Of a stretch of 64,000 bases of DNA, positions 27,801 through 39,100 are shown piece by piece. Under the pieces are notes generated by a model. It was given only the letters and a program-made list of their open reading frames with translations. It had not been told where the DNA came from and made no database searches. Each line of letters opens with the position of its first letter. The stretch's first letter is position 1. The stretch lies in NCBI RefSeq assembly GCF_004027225.2, contig NC_044277.2:98701552-98765551 (forward strand). The letters are read 5' to 3'. Source of the DNA: Strigops habroptila. Lineage: Eukaryota; Chordata; Aves; Psittaciformes; Psittacidae. The translations under genes were made by a program, and so were the position numbers.

Positions 27801-28366
27801 ATATTTCACTGTAACTGCAGAATATTTTCCCCTTTCTGAGGAAAGCTCCTCTGGTTAATGTTAAGCAGGTGTATAAATTGATATGTTTAAATTATACAAC
27901 ACTTTATTTCATTGTGCGAATAAATTTGAGATTGAAATCTGCAAAACATAAAGTATGATTAAGTATAGAAAATGAATGTATTAACTTAGAAAAAAGTTTG
28001 AAGAATTTCTAGGTTTTGTCTAGCTGTTCTATTCCTAAAATTAAAAATAAGCTGTGTCATTTAGCATGATTTTATTAGGTATTAAAAATACCCTGACTTA
28101 CCAAACTTCTGCAGCAGATAATCAAAGTTAGGCTTTCCATCCCAAGTCACCCAGCTTCTCCTGCTGCCCCAGTCTTCAGTGAATTTAGCTGAGAAAATAC
28201 AGGGATGGTTGGGAATCAAATAATCCCGGAAAAAGTCTGAGTAAGTGAATGATTCTACTTTTTCAATAAAGTCAATGTGTCCTCCGGGGAGGCAGAATGC
28301 ACCCTGAGATGAACTACTGTAGTCACGAAAAAAGGCAGTGGAACAGGCAAATGTTGCCCTGTCCAT
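21818..28366 (-). CDS. JMJD4: JmjC domain-containing protein 4 (2-oxoglutarate-dependent lysyl hydroxylase), complete
   Basis: Six coding exons on the minus strand, all GT/AG with consistent phase: 28366-28102, 27508-27343, 25740-25615, 24916-24649, 23968-23822, 22129-21818. The sum is 1284 nt, or 427 residues plus stop. The start MDRATF aligns with the mammalian MDRETR start, and an in-frame stop lies upstream. The JmjC core includes H190-A-D192 in [23 protein letters not shown], and the distal His in [11 protein letters not shown] (H269/H270, probably the second), so the Fe(II) facial triad is intact. Human JMJD4 hydroxylates a lysine in the NIKS motif of eRF1 and so promotes translation termination. 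Human length is 463 residues (417 from a downstream Met), so this copy is full length. It diverges from SNAP47 and converges with ALS2CL. Confidence 0.96.
22814..23650 (+). mobile_element. CR1 LINE fragment, longest copy, with ORF2 3' remnant
   Basis: It begins in the reverse-transcriptase ORF end (AACCACATGAAGTTCAACAA, GTGCAAGGTCCTGCACCTGG) and runs to the 3' end (AACCCAAACCATTCTAGGG). It lies in the last JMJD4 intron, antisense to the gene. The ORF is interrupted by several stops and is dead. Confidence 0.93.
24649..24916 (-). other. JMJD4: JMJD4 catalytic exon (exon 4 of 6)
   Basis: This 268-nt exon carries both halves of the metal site, HAD near its start and GWHHQV near its end. It also carries the Lys-rich GRKKW strand expected to bind 2-oxoglutarate. 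The codon for W186 is split across the preceding junction (TG|G). Skipping this exon would remove the whole active site and shift the frame. Confidence 0.9.
25890..26340 (+). mobile_element. CR1 LINE 3' fragment
   Basis: Starts at GTCCAGAGGAGGCCACAAAG and ends CCAACCCAAACCATTCTATG ATTCTATC. It is antisense to JMJD4, about 150 bp upstream of exon 3. Confidence 0.95.
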
Positions 28367-29298
28367 GCAGGCTGGATATCCCTCCTGGCTTAGCCAAGAC
28401 AGCTTTGAACAGATGCTATCCTGTTACGCTACAGCAAAAATCCTCCTTTAAAACGTGGCTTGAGTCTTTAAATCCATGAAAACTCACAGCAAAATATAAA
28501 CGGCCAGAGGTAAAACGAGAAGTCATGCAGGACCATCCCAGCATGTTTGGCTAATTAGGATCTTTCATAGTTTATAAAGTTTTAATGCCGGTGGGATATT
28601 CAACAAGAAAGTCACCCTATGGATGGTGAAGATGTCGCTTTTCCCTCATCACCTTCTTGCCAGGGTGACCACGCTTTCTGGGGATACCCAGAAAAGGCCG
28701 GTTCCTTCCTGTAACAACAGAAACATTACTTTCAGCGGGACATCCCTGCTAAATGAATTAACTGCATTTATGCACGGGAGGGAGTGGAGGGAAGGAAACA
28801 CCTTAAACACCTGGGGCACTGGGAAACCACTGCAGCCCAGTGACACTACTGAGGCTCACCCTTTTGTCAGAAGGTGTAAGCTCTGGCACGCCCCACCCTC
28901 CCGAGACTTTTCTCTATGGTCCAGGCAGGAATTATAGATTTAAAAAACAACAACAAAAAAGGTAAATAATAGCGAATAATAGGGAGGTGTCCAGGAAGGC
29001 AGGGGGAAACGGAGCACAGAGCGGAAGGGAGGAGGCCTAAGGGCAAATAATGCCATATAACCTGCAGGGATAAGCTTCAGGAGCGGGGTGACACCGAGGG
29101 TGAAGGGGAAGAGGAGACCCGCGTGGCCAGGGGGGTGAAATGGGGCCGCCATGAGGCGGTTCCTCCTCACGGAGCTCCAGGAAGGGGACCCGGACCCCAC
29201 AGAGCGTCGCACACGCCATCCCCGCGTTGGGCTCCCGGTCCGCCCGCGTAGCCCGCGTCCTGCAGAAGCTGAGAGGACACCGGGGGACGGATACTCAC

Positions 29299-29420
29299 CC
29301 CCAGCCCCCGCGGGACAGCACCCCGGGGCGAGCAGCGGAGGGGACAGGCTCCCGCGGGCGCTCACGGAACCTCGGCGCTCGGCGGGCGGGGCCCGGGGGG
29401 GGGTGAGAAGGGGAGAGCAC
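29299..29420 (-). other. JMJD4: Putative JMJD4 non-coding first exon
   Basis: The minus strand shows a consensus donor (GGG|GTGAGT, exon end 29299) inside the CpG island. A possible acceptor (TTTTTGCTGTAG) just upstream of the start codon would open the ATG exon at about 28428. The outer boundary (transcription start) is a guess. Confidence 0.4.
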
Positions 29421-29439
29421 CGGCGCGCGGCTCAGCCAA

Positions 29440-29513
29440 TAGTAGCTGGCGGTGGGCGCAGGCGCAGAGTGTCGATGCGGGGGTCGCCGGCTGGCTGCGC
29501 CGCTCTGAGGGAG
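29440..29513 (+). other. SNAP47: Putative SNAP47 non-coding first exon
   Basis: The donor GAG|GTAGGTG at 29514 lies about 50-75 bp downstream of the CCAAT and NRF1-like elements on the + strand. This is a suitable 5' UTR exon for SNAP47, whose first coding exon is kilobases away. The 5' edge is approximate. Confidence 0.45.
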
Positions 29514-30633
29514 GTAGGTGCGCGGCCGGCCCGGCGCCGGGGGCCCTGATGGGGGGTCGGAGGAAAGGGGGAGGCTGGTCGTGTCTGAGTAAGGGTGTAG
29601 GAAGAGCGGTTTGGTCTAAGCCTGAGAGGAGGGTGAAGATGGAGAGGTCGGGGGTTGGCCTAGGAGAAGGGTTTGGGGGTCTGGCTGAGAGCGGAGGGCG
29701 TGTTGTGGGAACGGAGGTTTGGGTAGCTGGCTGACAGGTAGGGGAAGGATAGATAACAAGGGGGGAAGTGGGTCTGGCCTTGAGGAGGTGTGTGGGGTTG
29801 TCTTAGACCTGTGGTGGAGGTGAGGATTGCAGTTGAGCCTGGCCTAGCAGTGAAGGAGAGAAGAGGATTTTGGGTGTCTGACCTACGGTTTTTGCTAGGA
29901 GGACTAGGGAAAGAGTGGTGTCTCTTCTGATATTAGGAAAAGGACAGGGACTGGGGAAAGATCTGGTTGTGTTTGGGGTGAGGAGGAGGAAGGCTATCTT
30001 TGTACTTGGGAAAAAGGAAGAGAAAGGGATGGAAATTTTTTCAGGAAGGGGGGAGTTCTATCTTGGGGTAAGGAAATAGTGAATCTTGGGGTTGGCATTA
30101 GGGAAGAAGAAGGGAGTGAGAGAAGGGGTGCAGAAGTGGGGTAGGGCAGTGAGATTTGGAATGTGTAGATACGTCTGTATTTTGGGTTGGAGAGGTTGAG
30201 ACAGGGTTGAAATTAAAAAGAAGGTTGATGAAGTTTAACCTGGATGCTGTGAAAAGCTGATGTGGGTTAAAGGATGGGAACTGAGGCAGTCCTGTCCTTA
30301 AATGTGTTTGGAAGTGGTGGATGGTCTGTGAAGTTGCTTTGTGTCAGAAGTGGGGTGGGATCAAAATGGCTTTTCCACAGAAAGATGGAAACATGTTGAT
30401 GTGGAGAAGCCCCTCAGACTAGAGCTGGTCTTTAGTGGGGATCTGTTGATCTTTGCAAATGAGGGGAGCTGAGTTCCTCTGTGTGCCATAGGAGAGATAC
30501 TGTGTGTCTTTGCCTGCTGCACCTCTTGGAGGGTCATCCCTGAGTACTGTGTGTCTTGTAGCATCATTTGGAGAAATGTAGAGTTAGAAACCTGGTGAAA
30601 CGGTGTCTCAGGTCCTTAGTTATAAAAGAGGGG

Positions 30634-30815
30634 GAGAATCACAGATTCCTAGAATCCCAGGTTGGAAGGGACCTCAACCTTTCTAGGCAAAGCATGACCT
30701 AGGCTAGATGTCCCAGCACCCTGTCCAGCCTAATCTTAACAGTGTCCAATGCTGTGGAGTCCACTACTTCCTTGAGGAGACTATTCCAGTGGCTGATTGT
30801 TCTCATTGTGTGCAT
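30634..30815 (-). mobile_element. Diverged CR1-type fragment
   Basis: AGAATCCCAGGTTGGAAGGGACCTC is the CR1 tail in reverse. The body (GTCCAGCCTAATCTTAA, CTTGAGGAGACTATTCCAGT) matches an older CR1 subfamily with a different internal sequence from the others here. Confidence 0.8.
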
Positions 30816-31647
30816 CTGGGGTAATTAGCAATGCTTACATTTCATTGAATGATCTCAAAACACTTCACAAGAGAGGGTGAGTCATCTCCTTTTTATAGAA
30901 GCAGCCACTGAGTATATGTTAGCTAAAGAATTTCTACAGTGTTGTGGTGATGCTGCCGGAAATGTAATCCTCATCTCTATGCTGCTAATCCCAGTTCTTG
31001 TGCCGCATTGCTGCATGTAGCTGTGTGGTGCTGCACTCAGTTTGGGGGGGCACATGTGTTACAAAGACAAAGTGTTTGCTAAAAAAGGGGTGGATAGTGT
31101 TTTGATGTTGGGGAACCCAAGTTGGGAGAGACTACATGTGTCATCTGGTCTGTAGACACGCATGTAGGCAAACATATGTTTCTTTAAAAAATATGAAAGA
31201 CATTATTGTGAAGTCACTTCTGTGTCTCCTTCACTGCATAAAGGGAAGCAGTTGAAGGACTGTCACCCTGTCAGGTTTATAAACCTATTGTTGACTGTAT
31301 TTACATATACTTGAAAGCCATTTGTTTATTTCATTTTCATTTTTCCTACCAACCTAGTCCTTTACATGGTATTCTGAAGGACTGAATTGACTCATGTTTT
31401 TGGTATTCTATTTAGTTTGTTTGGAGGTTTTTTTTTTTTTTTTTCCTGATGGGAATACTGGAATGGTATGTTTTACTGCAGATAAGGCTTTTTTCTGTAT
31501 GTTTTACAAAGGTATGAATATTGTGTCTTGTTATACGTGGAACTTTTAGCCATGTTAGTAGGAATAGAATGGGAGTTGACATAATGCTGAACCTCAAGTG
31601 GAGGGGTTAAAACAAAGTCATGGGAGGAGGAGAGATTCTGAATTTCA

Positions 31648-31930
31648 GGTAATCATACAATCATAGAATCACAGAATGGTTTGTTTTGGATGGGACCTTA
31701 AAGCTTATCTAGTTCCAACCCCCCTGCTATGGACAGAGGCACCTTCCATGGACCAGGTTGCTCCAAGCTCTGTCTAACCTGGCTGTGAACACTGCCAGGG
31801 ATGGGGCAGCCACAGCTTCTCTGGGCAACCTGTGCCAGTACCTCAGCGCCCTCATAGTAAAAAAACCTTCTTCCTTATATCTTATCTAAACCTACCAACT
31901 TTCACTTTAAAGCTGTTCAAACAGTTCCTT
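31648..31930 (-). mobile_element. CR1 LINE 3' fragment
   Basis: Tail ATCATACAATCATAGAATCACAGAATGG at its left end, followed by GACCTTAAAGCTTATCTAG, CTTCTCTGGGCAACCTGTGCC and TTTAAAGCTGTTC. Antisense in SNAP47 intron 1. Confidence 0.93.
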
Positions 31931-33103
31931 GTAGTAAACCAGCTGTGCAAGTGGTAGAAGGCCTCTAGCTAAGCATTTCTGAAATGCGATTGTCAAAACT
32001 TTAGGAAATATGAGGGAAAAAGATCCTTCATTTGAAGAACAGTAGTTGAGCTGTTTAATCGATAATGATGAGCTCGCCGTTTACATCAGAGATGATGTTG
32101 GTGTATTTAACATTGCTTTTAATTTCACGGCTGAAGTATGATGAGGTGTCCTCCATTTAGGTGCTGTTAGAGCTAACAAGAGACAAAGTTTTGTTTTATA
32201 AAAGGCAAAGTGCTGGCAGTAGATGAGGCTGAGACGTTTCTTTGATATTGACTCAAGGAGAATAGAGTTACAAAAGTAACAGGATGATGTTTTTTAGCAG
32301 CTTTGAAACCATCATCACAGGTTAATAGCCTTTGGAGAAGGATGTGACACAATGTATAAGTGTGTTGTATACTTTGTATACAACAAAGTATATGTAATAC
32401 CTACACTACATGGGGAAGTGCACATTTAATGCTTGTCTAGAGCTAACTTAAAATGGTTGTGACTGTTCCTTCTTTAGTTTAACACTAGTGAAATTTCTCA
32501 TGTGTTTTAATCCAACTGTTTGAAGTCAATTTTTATTTATTAAATTATAGTATGGTGTTGAATGTTCATAAATGATAGCTGTGTTCTGTACTCTTGATGA
32601 CTCTTCATTGGTGAATAAAATCAATCTTGGTTATCCTTGTGTACCTCTATATTTCTGCAAGGTATAAATTTCTTCTCTGTGAGAGAGAGAGAAGGAAAAA
32701 AAAAAAGTGCAGGTCTGAGAGTAATGAAAGCGTCATTACATTGGGGAAAAAATGTGCTGGAACAGGAAATGTATTTAATTACCAAATGGGTTTTTGCTTG
32801 GAAATTCTGGCCTTGGGCACAGAGAGGACCTGACTGTCAGGCAAAGCTGTCAAGTGAGTCAAAAGTCATAAGACCTCACGCACGTGCACGTACACAGGTG
32901 AAGTGACTGCTTCGTTTCCTCTCCTGACTTGGAGGAGTTGCTTTACTCTTGGATCCAAGGTTAAATATACATTCTCTATTATTTATGTATTTTTCTTTTT
33001 GGTAACGGGCATAGTAGGATGTTTGCTGTAGCTTCTGGGCTTTTTACCTGCTCTTTTGGATTTTGAAGAGAAAGAAATACTGAGGAAAAAATTCTAACTA
33101 CGA

Positions 33104-33170
33104 ATGGACAGTTCTGTAAAGGCAGCAGCCCACAAAAGGCTGCCTGAGAGTTCTGCGTCTACAGATAGAG
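33104..33170 (+). CDS. SNAP47: Candidate upstream SNAP47 coding exon (alternative N-terminus)
   Basis: ATG at 33104 opens 22 codons (MDSSVKAAAHKRLPESSAST then DR) plus one base, ending at a strong donor GAG|GTAAGG (33171). The next exon begins at 36008 needing exactly one preceding base, giving GTT (Val) and an open acidic stretch (VSPSDFESIALEGDLNGEL) into the conserved MNEDIRIHSW. An in-frame stop TAA (33095-33097) precedes the ATG. Possible acceptors lie at about 33068-33070. Both this ATG and the one at 36064 have C at -3; this one has G at +4, the other A. Confidence 0.6.
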
Positions 33171-36100
33171 GTAAGGATCTTGAGGTATAGTTTATGAAGG
33201 TCTTGTTTTTTGGGTTTTTTTTTTTTTCTTAGTAGCACAGTTGTGAGACTGCATCAGATACTGATATTTTCACAGCCTTAATGGTAGAGTTGGCTTTAGA
33301 GGAAAAATGCTGTCTTGAGGGGGGCATTAGTGGTGGTCATACAGAGTTTGTAGACTGCTTAGCATGTGTAAATGAGCTCTAGGCTGAGATTTTACAAAAC
33401 TTGCAGTCATTTGGTTATTTACAGTTTCTCCTTGTCTCCCTAGTAGTCTGTGCCAGGTTGAAGGTGGCTGTTGCTGTTAGCAAGGTCTAGGAGTTGTTTT
33501 GCAGATGACATTAAGTTCTGTGGGTGCCTGTCCCAGCAGCGAGTGTTGGGAAACCTGCATCTGGTTCCAGGTTTCCCTTGTGATCTTCTGCAAGGCATAT
33601 AATCTTCCAGTGTCTTGGTTTCATCATTATTTATAAACTAATATCTCAGAGCAACAGCTTGTTTTGAGCAGCATGTTGATATTTATTGAGCTTTTCAGAA
33701 ACTGGTGTAAGTAGCAAAGACTTGTGCAGGGTAGAGGAAGAGGATGTCACTACTTCATAGGGGCTGGGATTTGCTGCTTTTCTGAATGTTTTGATAAATT
33801 GGGAGTCTGCCGATTCATTTTAATTTTTGATGACGTCTGAAGAAGAAGTTCTTCCCTGTGAGGATGGTGAAGCCCTGGCAGAAGTTGCCCAGGGAAGCTC
33901 TGGCTGCCCCATCCCTGGCAGTGCTCAAGGCCAGGTTGGACGGGGCTTGGAGCAACCTGGTCTAGTGGAAGGTTCCCCTGCCTGTGTGGGTGGGGGGCAG
34001 GTGGAGGATAGGGTGAGGTTCTAGGTGATCTTTAAGGTCTCTTCCAACCCAACCCATTCTATGATTGTATGATTTAAGGGATATTACTGATACAGCAGCC
34101 TGAAAGCACTAGGGGATCTTCAGTGTGTGCTACTGGAATTCACACCAGTACTACCTGAAAAAGGTCTATTAGCTTTTTCATTTGTATGAGGATTCCTAGA
34201 CATTTCTCTAAGGAGAACAGATCGTACTGAAGTCAAAAGGTGTAATTAGTGTCAGTGTCAACCAAACACTGGTTTGTTGTGGAGGTCTAACTTATTTATT
34301 GCACCATACAAGTAGCAGAACATCTTGAGATAATGTAATAGTACTAATTTGTAAATTGTGCTATCATACATCAAAGGTTTTGAGAAGATAATGAAAATAT
34401 GTGTAATTACCATTACATAATGGGTGTTCACAAAGTAGTTGCAGAACATAATTGGTCTTTGGTGTTCATTCTGAAAATGATAGCAACATGAAGGATAAGT
34501 TACAGGAAACAGTCTGACCCTTGGGTATGAGGACCTTCTTTGGGCTTGTGAAGAGATACTAGCCCTGACATATTTCATTGAATTTACTATTCCAAATTTG
34601 AGATTGTTTTGATGTGAGCAAACCAGGCCTGAGGCATATGACAGCTGTTTGTTTTCTTGCTGGGATTACAGATAGCAGTGAGCAAGTATTATAGGATTAA
34701 TACTATGTCATCAAATAGCATCATGGGCTCCCAGGAGAACGCAGCCTGTCACAGAGGTGCAATGAAATCACCAGTTCCCTGAACACCGTGTTCTTTCACG
34801 CTGAGTGAACAGTAAGTTCTGCTGCTGCTTGGTCCACTGCCACCTGTATGGAGTTGCTCTGCATACGAGGCCAGCAGCACCTCCTCCGATAAATACATCT
34901 GATGTTTCTTTCGTCTTAACTTCCACTTGGGTTAGTCAGGGTTTTCCCAGCAGTGCTGCTAAGCTGTTTACAATTCTTCCCAAACTCCTGCTTCCAAACA
35001 TCTTTAGTAGTAACTAAGCAGCAATGAATATTTCACAGAACAAATACGACAGATTTGAGGTGTTTATTTTGGCTATGTTGTATTAGAACCAGAAGTTCTA
35101 ATATCCATTTGAGTTTTGTAATGTAGATATTTTGGCAGGTCTCTCCTGAGACCAAGAGTGATGGTCTGAGGTAGTGATGATGTTTGAAGAATATTTATCC
35201 ATTTGTGGCTGGGTGTTTCTGTTCTTTGATGGTTGTGAGTTTTGGTCTTGGTGATTTTGGTTTCACCTGCACTGTTTGATGTGTTCTTAACATACCTGGA
35301 TGTTGAGATATTGGCATGGAAGGGGAAGGACCAGTTATTTCTTGTGATTGCTGTAGATATGTATCAGTGAACTTGCATTTTGGTGTGTTGTGGATTTTCT
35401 TCAGTACCTATTGGTCTATGGGAAGCTGATGTTGTGGTAGGGAATGGAAAAATTTTTACATGGTCAATTTTAGGGAAAAATGCATATGTGGAAGACTCAC
35501 AAAAGTTAGCAAAAGTTTTCCAGAATTCTGTTTTTGGTAGGTTTCTGTCCACCCAAAAATATGAACATATGCATGTGAACATATAAGACTAATCAAATTA
35601 TAAAGAATCTCCGCTAACCAAGACAGCACAGCACTTATTAAATACCGATGACATTAATGCAACAGTCATTTGAAGTTTGTGCTGTTGTAAATCATGTGCT
35701 GATACATGGTGAGAACATTAAAAAACAGAGGGGCTGTGCCGTTACAGAATTGGCAGTAATATTGACAGTCCTGTTTAGAAAGGCTGAGCCTTTCTGAATG
35801 AAATACCCTGGTGGTTAGAAGTGGTTACCAAATTTTGTAACCCATCCACAGCTATTTCCAACTCTAGAAGGTATGTACCTGAAAGGTTACTGGGGAAGTG
35901 CTGGAAGCCAGCTCTGGATGGGATTAATTATTTATGAGTGTGTTTTAATATCAGTTTTTATAAGTAGCTAAGGATTCTTGCTTTATTTCCTTTCTCTTTT
36001 ATGCTAGTTTCTCCTTCTGACTTTGAGAGCATTGCTCTTGAAGGGGACCTGAACGGCGAGCTGATGAACGAAGACATACGTATCCATAGCTGGCCTTGTT

Positions 36101-39100
36101 CTTACTACTTAGACACCAGCAAACAATGGGTCTCTGGCAGACTCTCACTGACTCCTGTTGCAATCAGATTTACAGCTGACAAGACTGGGGAGCTTTTGGT
36201 CAACTTCCATCTTTCTAGTATCAGTGAGATCAAGAAGGAATCTTCAAATTTAATCTTCAGCTCCCTTACCATCTTAGAGAAGAACACCAAGCACTGGTTT
36301 AGTTCTCTGCAGCCCAACAGAAATGTGGTATTCAACATCCTTGAGCACTTCTGGAGGGAGCAGTTACTATCAAGCCAAGGCGCAGGAGCGGAAGCAGCAG
36401 CTTTGCAGACAACAAAGGGAAAAGAACTGACCGGATTATTGACTGGCTCACAGAAACGACTGGAGGACACAGCAAAAGTGCTGCATTACCAGGGCGAGCA
36501 GTTTGATAACATCATGAGAGGACTCAACAAGATCGAAGGGGATATGGATGTAGCAGACAGGTATGATAATGGAGCATTTTCTGAGCTAAGCAGTGGTTGT
36601 GGTATTACATTGCTTATGCCTGAATTTTATGGGGCAGATCCATGGAGGTCTTTAGAATCCTAGAATGGTTTGGGTTGGAAGGGACTTTAAAGCTCATCTA
36701 GTTCCAACCTCCCCACCATGGGCAGGGACACCTTCCACTAGACCAGGTTGCTCCAAGCCCCATCCAGCCTGGCCTTGAACACTGCCGGGGATGGGGCAGC
36801 CACAGCTTCTCTGGGCAACCTGTGCCAGGGCCTCAGCACCCTCACAGGGAAGAACGTCTTCCTCACATCTCATCTAAATCTCCCCTCTGTCAGTTTAAAG
36901 CCATTCCCCCTTGTCTTGTCCCTACCTGCCCTTGCCAAAAGCCCTTCTCCAGCTTTCTTGTGGGCCCCTTTATGCACTGGAAGCTGCTCTAAGGTGTCCC
37001 TGGAGCCTTCTCCTCTGCAGGCTGAACAACCCCATCTCTCTCAGCCTGTCTCAATAGGAGAGGTGCCTCGCCCTCTGGTTATTTTCGTGGCCTCAGTACT
37101 CGCTCAAACAGGTCCATGTCCTTATATTGGGAAACTAAACTGTTGATTTTCCCTGAAAGTTCAAGCCCACTAGATCCACTAGTCTTTTGTGGATCTAGTT
37201 CTTGTTATGTTTCTGTATTTCTGTCCTCCTTTCTGTGTGACATTTTTTTCACCTTGGTTAAGTTGTCTGTACATATATACCTGTCCTCTCTTTCAAATAA
37301 CTTTTCAAGCCCTTACAAGTTTCAGCCACAACTGGCAGAAATGGTAGAGATCTCCAAAATATGAACAATGTATAAGTCCTGGGAGAATAGGCAACATTAG
37401 GGGAAATAGGTGACAATTTATGTCCCCACAGAAGGATAAGGTATGGCATTGGCATTTTTATTAGATATCCTGGAATATGCATAAATGAAAAATACTGGGA
37501 GTTGGCTTTGGTTAATTTTGCCAGTCCTGGAGCAGCCTGTTTTGCTGTTCCACAGCAAACACAACCACAGTTCTGCTTTTCTGGTTCTTCTCAAAGGAAA
37601 CGTTGAATATAGCAGGTGAGCGGCTGACGTGGAGACAATTTCCGAGAGTTATTGGGAGACAGCTGCCAATTAATCTTTAAGTAGATTGTACTCCTTTCTC
37701 TCTGCATGAAAGTCAGCTCTTGAGGCTGCTTTTTTCATGCAGTGGGTAGTTGAGGGCTTTATACTTGTCCTTTTCCTTCACAAGAACTTCCCAGCTATAG
37801 ATAGCAGTGAGTATTGGGTCTGGTGCAGATGTAGTCAAGGAAATAGCTGTAGAAACAGTGCTCCCTCATTTGTGATATAAAACTGCACTACTTTTAACCT
37901 TACATGGAATACTCTCTCTCTGCCTTTAGGTCTAGATGGAATAAACGTTTTGAGGAAAAATGAGCAGTATTGAGCTGCACTGAAGTGCTTTGTCTGCAGA
38001 GTGGGGTGATGCAAGAACTGGAGAGACAGTACCAGACTATTTGTAGTAATCTCAATTGAGCACTTAAGCCAGTGTATTCATTAAACTTAGTCACTTAAGT
38101 GCTGCGTTTAGGCAACTGAAATAAGAGATTTGGAGCACATTTGAGATGTGGCTTAACTTTAGGTTTTGCAGAACTCAATGTGAATATTAAATGGTTGGTG
38201 TCTTGATCAGAATATCATGACTTCAGTTCACCTTGAATGTTAATCATTATTCCGTGTTATTTTGTATGCTGCAGGTTTGATTCGATAGCAGTCCAAAATA
38301 GACAGTAAGGTTGAGAGTAGTATTGTAATATTTGAAGATACATAGCTATGAGTGGTTTTGTAAAAGCTCTGACAGCTGCATGAAAAACAAATGCAATATA
38401 GTTCAAACCAGTTGTTTTTGGAAGAAGCATCTGTTTTTAGACAGATATCATGTCTAAAAGAAAGTGTTGATTTCACAATGGTTCTGGTGATATTCTGCAT
38501 ACCCTTTAATGAAAAGCCAAGATAATTGGAAGCTTCAGCAATAGCTTTTAAAGTTCTGTAGCAATAAACAATGAGTAGGAAAATAAATACCTGCTCATTG
38601 TTTTTGGAAGAGAGTTTTGTTTTGGATTAAGATGCACTGGGAGGTATTATTTGTCCTCATGAATCTGACGAGCTAGATGCTTTGATTTAAAAATGGAAAA
38701 ATAAAGGAAGGCATTGACCGAATGTTGGCTATTTTATCTACGGTACAAAGAGGTTGGCCAGCTTGCAGGATAAAATGCAGCCCAGAATCCATTAGCGAAA
38801 CTGTTTTAATCACCCTGTGCTTTTCTAACACTTAGTTTTCTGGTGTAGTTTGTGTGTAGTTTTTCTCATGAAGCTGCTTCTCAGCCCAAAGTTTTCTCTT
38901 AAACTGATGACATCTTTCTTCATGTCCTTAACCACTGTAGGAAATAGGGAAGACCATGAAGCTCATTTGATTGTTACATATTAGGTAATTCAGACTATTA
39001 ACATAAATGGGCTCATGTCTGTAAGGCTCTTTGACTATTGCATTCTTTAGAAGCTTGATGAGAAGTAACTGCATGGATAATACCATACAGGACTATCTTC

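Larger units (their letters stand above)
29130..29560. promoter_or_regulatory. CpG-island bidirectional promoter, JMJD4 / SNAP47
   Basis: Sharp rise in G+C and CpG density compared with flanking AT-rich introns. Motifs seen: CCAAT box (29436-29440), an NRF1-like GCGCAGGCGCA (29456-29466), and GCCGCCAT (29145-29152), a YY1-type element on the - strand. No TATA box is evident. Strong splice donors leave it in both directions: GTGAGT on the - strand at 29298-29293 and GTAGGT on the + strand from 29514. This fits two head-to-head non-coding first exons. Confidence 0.8.
29514..33103 (+). other. SNAP47: SNAP47 first intron (5' part)
   Basis: G-rich just downstream of the CpG island (29550-30200), then AT-rich. 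It contains two antisense CR1 fragments (about 30634 and 31648), a T-run (31428-31444), a purine tract (32677-32708) and nested inverted repeats (32363-32392). No conserved exon was recognised other than the candidate at 33104. Confidence 0.55.

Noticed and set aside
29151-29549. 132-codon open frame in the CpG island
   Set aside because: Arg/Pro/Gly-rich translation typical of GC-rich promoter DNA. It crosses the divergent promoter and has no homology.
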